From LMUY01 sp964242215 (GTDB taxonomy: Bacteria > Pseudomonadota > Alphaproteobacteria > Acetobacterales > Acetobacteraceae), in the NCBI GenBank assembly GCA_964242215.1, contig CAXTCJ010000102.1, forward strand, positions 1 to 20,484: DNA of 20,484 nt, in the 5' to 3' direction. The number at the start of each line of letters is the position of its first letter. Within the stretch, counting starts at the first letter, position 1. This document shows, one piece after another, positions 14,362 to 20,484 of the stretch. The translations under genes were made by a program, and so were the position numbers. The notes beneath the pieces were generated by a model. It saw nothing but the letters and a program-made list of their open reading frames with translations. It was not told the origin of the DNA and searched no databases.

Positions 14362-15183
14362 GTGAAAATTGCCTCCCGGGCCCTGCACCGTGCCGCGTTG
14401 GCCGGCCTGCTGATCTGCCTCGCAGTGCCGGCCATGGCTGCCGACCCCTGCGCCGCTCCGGACGACATCACCGCGGGCGTGTCCGCCTTTCCCAAAGTCG
14501 GCGCGATGCTCAAGCCGGACAGCACCCTGAATGTGCTGACGGTCGGCTCGGCAACCGTGTTCAGCCCGACAGAGTCATTGCAGCCCGGAACGGTCACCGG
14601 TCTATCGCTGGGCCTCGGCAACGGTCCGCGGAACGGCGACCTGATGTCGTCGGACGCCGCCTTCCCGATGCAGATGGCGAAGGATCTGGAACAAGCTGTC
14701 CCAGGCGTGAAGGTGAGCGTCACGGTCAAGGGCGGTCGCGGAATGCTGGCGTCCGAGATGCTGGACATCCTGCGCACCGAACTAGCCGCAAATCACTACC
14801 AGTTGGTGATCTGGCAGACGGGAACGGTGGAAGCCGTGCGCAACGTGCCGGTCGGGAATTTCTACCAGACATTGTCTGATGGGTCAGCCTTGATCGCGGA
14901 CGCCGGCGCCGACTTGGTCATCGTGGACCCGCAGTTCAGCCGCTTCCTGCACGCCAATGCCGACCTCGACCCCTATGCTCAGACCATGCAGCAGATCTCG
15001 GCGCAGCCCGGGGTGATCCTGTTCCACCGATTCGATTTGATGCGGTATTGGTCCGGAGAAGGCCAAATCGACCTGGAACGGACGCCGAAAAGTGCGCGAC
15101 TGAAAACCGTTGAGCTACTTCACCGGTGTCTAGGGGCTAGGCTCTCGCAGATGGTGCTGGCGTCTGCACACCTGCCGCCCTGA
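14362..15183 (+). CDS. Exported SGNH/GDSL-like protein with altered catalytic motifs
   Basis: This is a 273-residue protein from a GTG at 14362, chosen because it opens a clean signal peptide (basic start, hydrophobic core ALAGLLICLAV, cut after AMA at about residue 26). The frame is open further upstream but only overlaps opgC. Block I is VLTVGSATVF with candidate Ser63 (GSA rather than GDS). GGRG at 124-127 fits block II. LVIWQTGTVEA at 148-158 aligns with the block III pattern QxGTNDA, but Asn and Asp are replaced by Val and Glu. No clear DxxH ends the protein; an ELLH stretch lies at 251-254. Activity is therefore uncertain. It most likely acts with OpgC on a periplasmic glycan. Confidence 0.72.
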   Translation: MKIASRALHRAALAGLLICLAVPAMAADPCAAPDDITAGVSAFPKVGAMLKPDSTLNVLTVGSATVFSPTESLQPGTVTGLSLGLGNGPRNGDLMSSDAAFPMQMAKDLEQAVPGVKVSVTVKGGRGMLASEMLDILRTELAANHYQLVIWQTGTVEAVRNVPVGNFYQTLSDGSALIADAGADLVIVDPQFSRFLHANADLDPYAQTMQQISAQPGVILFHRFDLMRYWSGEGQIDLERTPKSARLKTVELLHRCLGARLSQMVLASAHLPP

Positions 15184-15216
15184 GCGGCTCACGGTATCGC
15201 TACCTTCATCACGCGG

Positions 15217-15299
15217 TTGACATTCCCGCGGCCGTGCCATTCGGGAACTGCTGAGGCCAACTTGTCTTAGCAATTCATGGATAGCAACGATCTGAGGAG
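15217..15299 (+). promoter_or_regulatory. Leader of the NepR-like gene: hairpin, promoter-like boxes and ribosome site
   Basis: A perfect TTGACA occurs at 15217-15222 but lacks an acceptable -10 box at 16-18 bases. An inverted repeat TTCCCG (15223-15228) and CGGGAA (15242-15247) with a 13-base loop overlaps it. GGGAAC at 15243-15248 matches the -35 of alphaproteobacterial EcfG promoters (GGAAC), though the base run 16-17 positions on (TCTTA) only half matches CGTT. A good ribosome site AGGAG lies at 15295-15299, seven bases before the ATG at 15307. Only the ribosome site is secure. Confidence 0.4.
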
Positions 15300-15306
15300 C
15301 GCTTCG

Positions 15307-15444
15307 ATGCAGACCCCGCGCCCACAGGACGAGCAAGCGATCAGTCGTTGGCTGCAAGTCTCGCTCGCCCGACGCTACACCGCAGTCCTACAGGAGCCGG
15401 TGCCGGAAAGCCTGCTGCGGCTACTCGGCGACACGCAAAACTAG
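15307..15444 (+). CDS. 45-residue NepR-like small protein
   Basis: A small gene encodes 45 residues, with an excellent ribosome site seven bases upstream. The second half, LARRYTAVLQEPVPESLLRLL (about residues 20-40), has the pattern of NepR-type anti-sigma factors and related alphaproteobacterial micro-proteins: Leu, a basic/aromatic stretch, hydrophobic, Glu-Pro-(Val/Ile)-Pro, then a Leu-rich helix. NepR holds the stress sigma factor EcfG until PhyR binds it. No ecfG or phyR is nearby, and the protein is shorter than classical NepR (about 60 residues), so this could be a NepR paralogue or another small regulator. Its stop is two bases from the converging ABM gene. It is too short for many gene finders. 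Confidence 0.65.
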   Translation: MQTPRPQDEQAISRWLQVSLARRYTAVLQEPVPESLLRLLGDTQN

Positions 15445-15446
15445 TC

Positions 15447-15755
15447 TCAGGCTGGCGAGAGAACGTGGATGACCCGGCTGGCCAACATGTCCTTCGTTTT
15501 CGCACCGTAGGCGACCATGTGAGCTGACTTCGCATGGGCCGCCAATGCCTCTGGGGTCTCCCACTTTTCGATTACGACGAAGGTGTCGTCGCCTAGCTTC
15601 GTCTGGATTGCTCCAATCCCCGAGGCGTCGATCGCCGGGCCGTATTCAATGCAGCCATCCTCGGCATGAACCGCCGGCATGTTGGCCCGGAACGCCTCCA
15701 ACACGGTCTCGCGCTGACCAGGTTTGGTGGTGATCATCGCTAGAATGTGGATCAT
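15447..15755 (-). CDS. Antibiotic biosynthesis monooxygenase (ABM) domain protein
   Basis: This 102-residue protein is a single dimeric ferredoxin-like ABM domain, the fold of YgiN-type quinol monooxygenases. The pattern is typical: MIHILAMITTKPGQRETVLEAF, then GCIEYGP, then FVVIEKWETPEALAAHAKSAHMVAYG with the KWET/AH elements, and a final hydrophobic strand. Such proteins oxidise quinols or similar aromatics without cofactors or act in stress response; the substrate here is unknown. It converges on the NepR-like gene and lies downstream of gcvP on the same strand, separated by a hairpin and a repeat, so it is likely a separate unit. The ATG at 15755 has a GGACGGAG ribosome site upstream. Confidence 0.88.
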   Translation of the reverse strand: MIHILAMITTKPGQRETVLEAFRANMPAVHAEDGCIEYGPAIDASGIGAIQTKLGDDTFVVIEKWETPEALAAHAKSAHMVAYGAKTKDMLASRVIHVLSPA

Positions 15756-15814
15756 ATCGAACGCTCCGTCCTTTACTCGATTGTAGAGCGGCGCCCGACT
15801 TGAGGCTAGCGTGC

Positions 15815-15833
15815 AGGGCCGACAGACGGCCCT
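15815..15833. terminator. Perfect 7-bp hairpin between gcvP and the ABM gene
   Basis: AGGGCCG at 15815-15821 and CGGCCCT at 15827-15833 form a perfect stem with a five-base loop ACAGA. On the plus strand it is followed by ATTAGCTTTAAAA, a poor U-run. On the minus strand, the direction of the glycine-cleavage operon, no U-run follows. It may still end gcv transcripts with Rho or mark an operator upstream of the ABM gene. The remaining bases of this 157-base gap hold only the single repeat unit. Confidence 0.4.
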
Positions 15834-15867
15834 ATTAGCTTTAAAACGCGAGCGATCGAGGTGCGGC

Positions 15868-15909
15868 CACCCCTCCCCTCGGCCCCCTCCCTCAAGGGGA
15901 GGGGGAGGG
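15868..15909. repeat. Solitary REP-like unit at the gcvP 3' end
   Basis: A single unit with lead CCCCTCCCCTCGG, stem about CCCCTCCC and GGGAGGGG and loop TCAAG ends three bases before the gcvP stop codon. It is the only locus of the five with no inverted partner. As at the other loci it sits directly at a gene end, on the strand-downstream side. Confidence 0.87.
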
Positions 15910-15912
15910 TGG

Positions 15913-18777
15913 TTACTCTGCCGCGATCGCGTAGGCTTCTAGCGGCGCGCAGGTGCAGATCAGGTTGCGGTCGCCGTATACGTTGTCGACGCGCTTCACC
16001 GGTGGCCAGTATTTGTTGGCTCGCACCCAGGCCAGCGGGAACGCCGCTTCGGTCCGCGAATAGCTGTGCTGCCACGTCTCGCCCATCACCTCGGACGCAG
16101 TGTGCGGGGCGTTCTTCAGCGGATTGTCCGCCCGATCCCCCTTGCCCTCGCCGATCGCCGCAACCTCGGCGCGGATCGCCAGCATGGCCTCGCAGAACCG
16201 GTCTAACTCGGCTTTTGGCTCGCTCTCCGTCGGCTCGATCATCAGCGTGCCGGCGACCGGCCAGCTCATCGTCGGCGCGTGGAAACCGTAATCCTGCAGG
16301 CGCTTGGCGATGTCCTCCACCATCACGCCCGCCTCCGCCTGGAAGCCGCGGCAGTCGATGATGCACTCGTGCGCCACCCGCCCGCCCTGCCCGGCATACA
16401 GCACCGGGTAGGCATCACGCAGCCGGGTTGCGATGTAGTTGGCGTTCAGGATCGCAACCTCGGACGCGCGGGTCAGCCCAGCCGCGCCCATCATGCGGAT
16501 ATAGGCGTAGGAGATCGGCAGGATCAGCGCCGACCCGAACGGCGCCGCACTCACCGGACCGAACCCGGTCGCAGGACCGGCATCGGCGCGGGCCGGGTGG
16601 TTCGGCAGATGCGGCACCAAGTGGGCCGCGACCCCGATCGGGCCGACGCCCGGGCCGCCGCCGCCGTGCGGGATGCAGAACGTCTTGTGCAGGTTCAGGT
16701 GGCACACGTCGGCGCCGATCGCGGCCGGGCTGGTGAGCCCCAACTGTGCGTTCATGTTGGCGCCGTCCATGTACACCTGGCCGCCGTGTTCGTGGATGGT
16801 GGCGCAGATGTTGCGGATCTCGCCCTCGAACACGCCGTGGGTCGACGGGTAGGTCACCATCAGGGCCGCCAGCCGTTCGCCGTGTAACGTTGCCTTCGCG
16901 CGCAGATCGGCCAGGTCCACGTTGCCGTCGCGGTCGCAGCCGACCACTACCACGCGCAGCCCCGCCATCGCCGCACTCGCCGGGTTGGTGCCGTGCGCGG
17001 ACGACGGAATGAGGCACACGTCGCGCGCCCCCTGCCCGCGCGCCTCGTGATACGCGCGGATCGCCAGCAGCCCGGCATACTCACCCTGCGACCCGGCGTT
17101 CGGCTGCAGCGACACCGCCGCGAAGCCGGTCGCCGCCGATAGCCAGCCCGCCAACCGCTCGATCATGCTGGCGTAGCCCACCGTCTGCTCCACGGGGGCG
17201 AATGGGTGGATGTCGGAGAAGCCCGGCAGCGTGATCGGCACCATCTCCGCCGTGGCATTCAGCTTCATCGTGCAGGAGCCGAGCGGGATCATCGAGCGGT
17301 TCAGCGCCACGTCCCGGTCCTCGAGCCGCTTTAGGTAGCGCAGCATCTCGTGCTCGGAGCGATGCGCGCCGAACACCGCCTGCGGCAGCACCGGCCCAGT
17401 CCGCAGCAGGGCGGCCGGGATCGAGGCCGGCGCCCCACCCAATTTGCCGCCCAACACCGTTGCAAGCTCGGCGAGATCCTCCGCCGTGACCGACTCGTCC
17501 AACGAGATAGACACGCCCGTCGCGTCCAGCCGGCGGAAGTTGAAACCGGCCGCGACAGCCCGCGCCATCAGCCCGTCGGCATCCGGCACGTCGAGCGCGA
17601 TCGTGTCGAAGAACGAGTCGTGCCGCAGCGCGAGCCCGGCCTTCGTGGCTACGTCAGCCAAGGCGCGGGCCTGCAGGTTGGTGCGGCGAGCGATGCGCGT
17701 CAGCCCCTCGGGGCCATGCCAGACGGCATACATCCCGGCCATCACGGCGAGCAGCACCTGCGCGGTGCAGATGTTGCTGGTGGCCTTTTCGCGGCGGATA
17801 TGCTGCTCGCGGGTCTGCAGCGCCAACCGCATCGCCGGTTGCCCGGCGGCGTCCTGCGACACGCCGACCAGGCGGCCCGGCATCGAACGCTTGAACTTGT
17901 CCTGCGTCGCGAAGAACGCGGCGTGCGGCCCGCCGAACCCCATCGGCACGCCGAAGCGCTGCGACGAGCCGACCACCACGTCTGCCCCCATTTCGCCCGG
18001 GGGTGTCAGCAGCACCAGGCTCAGCAGGTCGGCGCAGACGATCGCCAGCGCCCCCGCCTCGTGCGCCGCCGCAATTTCGGCGTGTAGGTCACGCAGCGCG
18101 CCCGAGGTGCCCGGGTATTGCAGCACGACCACGAAGGGCTGGGCCGCCCCGATCGCCGCCGTGTCGCCGGGGGCGAAGCTTTGCAGCGTCCAGCCGAGCG
18201 GGTGCGCGCGCGTCTGCAGCACGGCGGTGGTCTGCGGGTGCAGGTCGGCGCAGACCGCGATCGTATTGGTCTTGGTGCGGGAGGAGGCATGCGCCATCGC
18301 CACCGCCTCGGCCGCCGCGGTCGCCTCGTCCAGCAGCGAGGCGTTGGCGATCGGCATCCCGGTCAGATCGCTGACCATGGTCTGGAAGTTGAGCAGCGCC
18401 TCCAGCCGGCCTTGCGCGAGCTCGGCCTGATAGGGGGTGTAGGCGGTGTACCAGCCCGGATTCTCCAGCACGTTGCGGCGGATCACCGGCGGGGTGTGGG
18501 TGCCGTAATAGCCCTGGCCGATCAGCGAGCGCAGCCGGTGGTTCTGCGCCGCGAGTTGGCGCAGTTCCTCGATGACCGCGATCTCACCGATCGCATCCGG
18601 CAGGCCCTTCATGGGCGGGATGCGGATGTCGCCGGGCACGGTCTGGGAGGCCAGTGCCTCCAGCGTTTCGGCACCGACGGCGTGCAGCATGGCGGCGATA
18701 TCGGCCTCGGCGGGGGCGACGTGGCGGTGGACGAAGCTGTCCTCCAGCGCGGCAAGTTCGGCGACGGCGTCCATCAT
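15913..18777 (-). CDS. gcvP: Glycine dehydrogenase (decarboxylating), P-protein
   Basis: P-protein removes CO2 from glycine with PLP and passes the aminomethyl group to the lipoyl arm of H-protein. The 954-residue product is the long single-chain form, with two homologous halves. The PLP lysine is Lys698 in HLNLHKTF, followed by the glycine-rich CIPHGGGGPGVGPIG. Other family stretches are GYYGTHTPPVIRRN at about 89-102, EKATSNICTAQ at about 330-340, and IPLGSCTMKLN at about 497-507. The start is the ATGATG at 18777, which overlaps the gcvH stop as ATGA; the longer frame only reads gcvH out of frame. The C-terminus CTCAPLEAYAIAAE is native, and a repeat unit begins three bases beyond the stop. 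Confidence 0.98.
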   Translation of the reverse strand: MMDAVAELAALEDSFVHRHVAPAEADIAAMLHAVGAETLEALASQTVPGDIRIPPMKGLPDAIGEIAVIEELRQLAAQNHRLRSLIGQGYYGTHTPPVIRRNVLENPGWYTAYTPYQAELAQGRLEALLNFQTMVSDLTGMPIANASLLDEATAAAEAVAMAHASSRTKTNTIAVCADLHPQTTAVLQTRAHPLGWTLQSFAPGDTAAIGAAQPFVVVLQYPGTSGALRDLHAEIAAAHEAGALAIVCADLLSLVLLTPPGEMGADVVVGSSQRFGVPMGFGGPHAAFFATQDKFKRSMPGRLVGVSQDAAGQPAMRLALQTREQHIRREKATSNICTAQVLLAVMAGMYAVWHGPEGLTRIARRTNLQARALADVATKAGLALRHDSFFDTIALDVPDADGLMARAVAAGFNFRRLDATGVSISLDESVTAEDLAELATVLGGKLGGAPASIPAALLRTGPVLPQAVFGAHRSEHEMLRYLKRLEDRDVALNRSMIPLGSCTMKLNATAEMVPITLPGFSDIHPFAPVEQTVGYASMIERLAGWLSAATGFAAVSLQPNAGSQGEYAGLLAIRAYHEARGQGARDVCLIPSSAHGTNPASAAMAGLRVVVVGCDRDGNVDLADLRAKATLHGERLAALMVTYPSTHGVFEGEIRNICATIHEHGGQVYMDGANMNAQLGLTSPAAIGADVCHLNLHKTFCIPHGGGGPGVGPIGVAAHLVPHLPNHPARADAGPATGFGPVSAAPFGSALILPISYAYIRMMGAAGLTRASEVAILNANYIATRLRDAYPVLYAGQGGRVAHECIIDCRGFQAEAGVMVEDIAKRLQDYGFHAPTMSWPVAGTLMIEPTESEPKAELDRFCEAMLAIRAEVAAIGEGKGDRADNPLKNAPHTASEVMGETWQHSYSRTEAAFPLAWVRANKYWPPVKRVDNVYGDRNLICTCAPLEAYAIAAE

Positions 18778-19145
18778 GCCGCCTCCGCCACGAGCTTGTC
18801 GTAGGCGTCCTGGTCCAGCAGTGCATCGAAGGCCGTGGCGTCCGCCAGATGCAGCTTGAAGAACCAACCCTCGCCTGCCGGGTCGCGGTTCACCAGGGCC
18901 GGGTCGTCGCTGAGTTGCGCGTTCACCTCGGTCACACGGCCGGCCAAGGGGGCGTAGACGTCGCTCGCCGCCTTCACCGACTCCACGACGGCGACCGCCT
19001 CTGCTTCGGTCACTTCGCGGCCTGGCTCCGGCAGTTCGACGAACACCAGGTCGCCGAGCGCGTCTTGGGCGTGGGTGGTGATTCCGACCGTGGCGATGTC
19101 GCCGTCCAGCCGAACCCATTCATGGTCTTTGGTGAAACGGATCAT
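18774..19145 (-). CDS. gcvH: Glycine cleavage H-protein
   Basis: H-protein carries the aminomethyl group on a lipoyl arm between P-, T- and L-proteins. The 123-residue product has the lipoyl lysine Lys58 in VVESVKAASDVYAP, with the usual flanking GDLVFVELPEPG, and the C-terminal GEGWFFKL. The length is typical. It starts at an ATG with an AAGGA ribosome site ten bases upstream, 14 bases after the gcvT stop, and its stop overlaps the gcvP start by four bases, which points to tight coupling. LplA/LipB or the L-protein (lpd) are not in the window and must be encoded elsewhere. Confidence 0.98.
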   Translation of the reverse strand: MIRFTKDHEWVRLDGDIATVGITTHAQDALGDLVFVELPEPGREVTEAEAVAVVESVKAASDVYAPLAGRVTEVNAQLSDDPALVNRDPAGEGWFFKLHLADATAFDALLDQDAYDKLVAEAA

Positions 19146-19159
19146 GGTTCCGAATTCCT

Positions 19160-20293
19160 TCAGCGGACGTAGCGGTGGGGGACGAATGGCAGGGCGGTGA
19201 CGCGGGCGGGCATTTGCTTGCCGCGGACCAGCAGGTAGAGCGCGGTGCCCTCGACGGCCAGATCCTTGCGGACATAGCCCATGGCGACCGGCCCGCCCGC
19301 GGTGGGGCCGAACCCGCCGGAGGTGATGCTGCCGGCCGCGGTGCCGTCGGTCGCCGCGATGTCGGTTTCGGCCCGGGCGGGGGCGCGGCCGTCGGGGCGG
19401 ATGCCGACGCGCAGCCGGGTCGGGCCGTGGGTCAGTTGGTCACAGATCGGGATGGCACCGGGGAAATCGGCGGCCTCGCGGCGGCGCTTGGCAATGGTCC
19501 ATTTCAGGTTGGCTTCGACCGGCGTGGTCAATTCGTCGATGTCGTTGCCATACAGGCATAGCCCCGCCTCCAGCCGCAGACTGTCCCGCGCGCCCAGCCC
19601 CGCGGGTGCCACTTCCGGTTCGGCCAGCAGCTTTTCTGCAAACGCCTCGGCATCCCCGGCCGAGATCGAGATCTCGAACCCGTCCTCGCCGGTGTAGCCG
19701 GAGCGGCTGATCCAGACCGGAATGCCCCCGATGCTCAGTTCGGCCACACCCATGAACGGCAACGCCGCCGCCTCGGGTGACAACCGGCCCATGACGGTGA
19801 TCGCGGCCGGGCCCTGCAGCGCCAGAAGGGCGCGGTCGTGGTGACGCTCGGCGGTGATCTGCGGAATGCGGGTGGCGAGATGTTGGGCGTCGGCCTTCTT
19901 GCGGCTGGCATTGACGATCAGCAGCAGCCGGTCGCCGTGATTGGCAACCATCAGGTCGTCCAGGATGCCGCCGGCCTCGTCCAGGAACAGGGTGTAGCGC
20001 TGGCGGCCCGGCTTGATGCCGAGCATGTCGCCGGGCACCAGCGTTTCGAGCGCCGCGGCGGCATCCGCGCCAAACAGGCTGATCTGGCCCATGTGCGACA
20101 CGTCGAACAGGGCGGCGCGCTCGCGGCACTGGATGTGCTCGGCCATCACCCCGGCAGGGTATTGCACCGGCAGTTCGTACCCCGCGAACGGTACCATCTT
20201 GCCGCCCAGACGTCGGTGCAGCGCATCGAGCGGTGTCGTGCGGATCACGTCCGCATCGGGGTCGATGAAATCTTCCGGGGTGAATTCTGACAC
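19160..20293 (-). CDS. gcvT: Aminomethyltransferase, glycine cleavage T-protein
   Basis: T-protein releases ammonia from the aminomethyl-lipoyl arm and makes methylene-tetrahydrofolate. The 377-residue product has the family elements ALFDVSHMGQI at about 61-71, SRSGYTGEDGFEI, and the catalytic-aspartate segment LCLYGNDIDELTTPVEANLKWT. The C-terminal domain includes ITSGGFGPTAGGPVAMGYV. The start is a GTG at 20293 (GTGTCAGAATTC), with GGAG five bases upstream, and reads MSEF. It is the first gene of the operon, behind a tandem glycine riboswitch in its leader. The T-H-P order is common in proteobacteria. Confidence 0.97.
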   Translation of the reverse strand: MSEFTPEDFIDPDADVIRTTPLDALHRRLGGKMVPFAGYELPVQYPAGVMAEHIQCRERAALFDVSHMGQISLFGADAAAALETLVPGDMLGIKPGRQRYTLFLDEAGGILDDLMVANHGDRLLLIVNASRKKADAQHLATRIPQITAERHHDRALLALQGPAAITVMGRLSPEAAALPFMGVAELSIGGIPVWISRSGYTGEDGFEISISAGDAEAFAEKLLAEPEVAPAGLGARDSLRLEAGLCLYGNDIDELTTPVEANLKWTIAKRRREAADFPGAIPICDQLTHGPTRLRVGIRPDGRAPARAETDIAATDGTAAGSITSGGFGPTAGGPVAMGYVRKDLAVEGTALYLLVRGKQMPARVTALPFVPHRYVR

Positions 20294-20344
20294 AGCAACT
20301 CCGCGAGCAAAGGCCGCCCGCCGGCACCAGTGCTGGCAGGAACG

Positions 20345-20484
20345 ACCCCCCTCTGTCGCGGAACCTGAGAGATTCGGGCGCGGCGTGCACGACCCTTACT
20401 CCGTCGGTGCACCCCTGATGGACCGGGGCGCTTTCCAGAGACCCTATGCTCCGTGCGGTCCTTTGTGCCTGAGCGTTTCCGGGG
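20345..20484 (-). ncRNA. Tandem glycine riboswitch (first aptamer cut by the window edge)
   Basis: On the minus strand the leader carries two glycine-aptamer halves. The first gives CGCTCAGGC and CAAAGGACCGC (about 20457-20475) and a CTCTGG linker at about 20435-20440. The second gives CACCGACGGAGTAAGG at 20394-20409 and CTCTCAGGTTCCGCGACAGAGGGG at about 20346-20370, the end seen in alphaproteobacterial gcvT leaders. The 5' part of the first aptamer and the promoter lie beyond 20484. Glycine binding in such tandem switches usually turns expression of gcv genes on. Between the switch and the gcvT GTG, about 50 bases (20294-20344) hold the GCACTGGTGC palindrome and the ribosome site; the control mode (translation or termination) is not decided. 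Confidence 0.93.

Noticed and set aside
15217..15222. TTGACA as a sigma-70 promoter for the small gene at 15307.
   Set aside because: No acceptable -10 box occurs at 16-18 bases; the downstream bases are GC-rich. It is kept only as part of a low-confidence leader entry.
75..15909. Reading the dispersed palindromic units as a CRISPR array.
   Set aside because: Units are scattered over kilobases, paired in inverted orientation, without regular spacers or cas genes.
18778..19119. An N-terminal extension of the gcvP frame reading into gcvH.
   Set aside because: It is Arg/Gly-rich noise in another frame of gcvH, and GcvP is full length from the ATG at 18777.

Overview
The window is GC-rich, gene-dense bacterial chromosome. 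It most likely comes from an alphaproteobacterium of the Rhodospirillales/Acetobacteraceae type. That placement is inferred from the KMGKT-type tyrosyl-tRNA synthetase, a NepR-like micro-protein, an OpgC gene followed by an SGNH-like periplasmic gene, and the tandem glycine riboswitch with the alphaproteobacterial-looking CAGGTTCCGCGACAGAGGGG end. No transposase, phage gene, CRISPR array, tRNA or rRNA was seen.

Layout. (a) 1-68 is the 3' end of a plus-strand gene. (b) 176-4600, minus strand, is a tightly packed sulfur operon: cysE, a divergent cysteine desulfurase, an IscS-type cysteine desulfurase, an ISC-type [2Fe-2S] ferredoxin and the tRNA 2-thiolase mnmA. It makes O-acetylserine for cysteine, frees sulfur from cysteine and passes it to Fe-S clusters and tRNA. 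(c) 4866-5531, divergent, is an alpha/beta hydrolase. (d) 5652-7524, minus, pairs an inward-rectifier-type potassium channel with a P-loop NTPase of unknown role. (e) 7669-10540, plus, is tyrS followed by a two-domain glycosyltransferase. (f) 10696-11403, minus, is a type II haloacid dehalogenase. (g) 11461-13142, plus, is a flhF-flhG pair with no other flagellar gene in view. (h) 13215-15183, plus, is an opgC acyltransferase and an exported SGNH-like protein. (i) 15307-15755 holds a 45-residue NepR-like gene converging on an antibiotic-biosynthesis-monooxygenase-domain gene. (j) 15913-20484, minus, is a complete glycine-cleavage operon gcvT-gcvH-gcvP behind a tandem glycine riboswitch, whose first aptamer runs off the window.

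A family of C/G-rich palindromic repeats (REP/BIME-like, hairpin stem CCCTCTCCC/GGGAGAGGG, loop TCAAG or CTTGA) occurs at five loci. Each lies at a gene 3' end or inside an operon, and four of the five are inverted pairs. They are not merely intergenic. Two genes (potassium channel, glycosyltransferase) take their stop codon from the repeat's hairpin loop. mnmA reads a whole unit as a 13-residue tail. The divergent cysteine desulfurase reads through an entire inverted pair and still ends in an ATGA overlap with iscS. This proteome-shaping repeat is the most unusual thing in the window. Second are the K-channel/NTPase pair, the NepR-like micro-ORF and the SGNH-like protein with altered catalytic motifs. 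Most other content is ordinary housekeeping.
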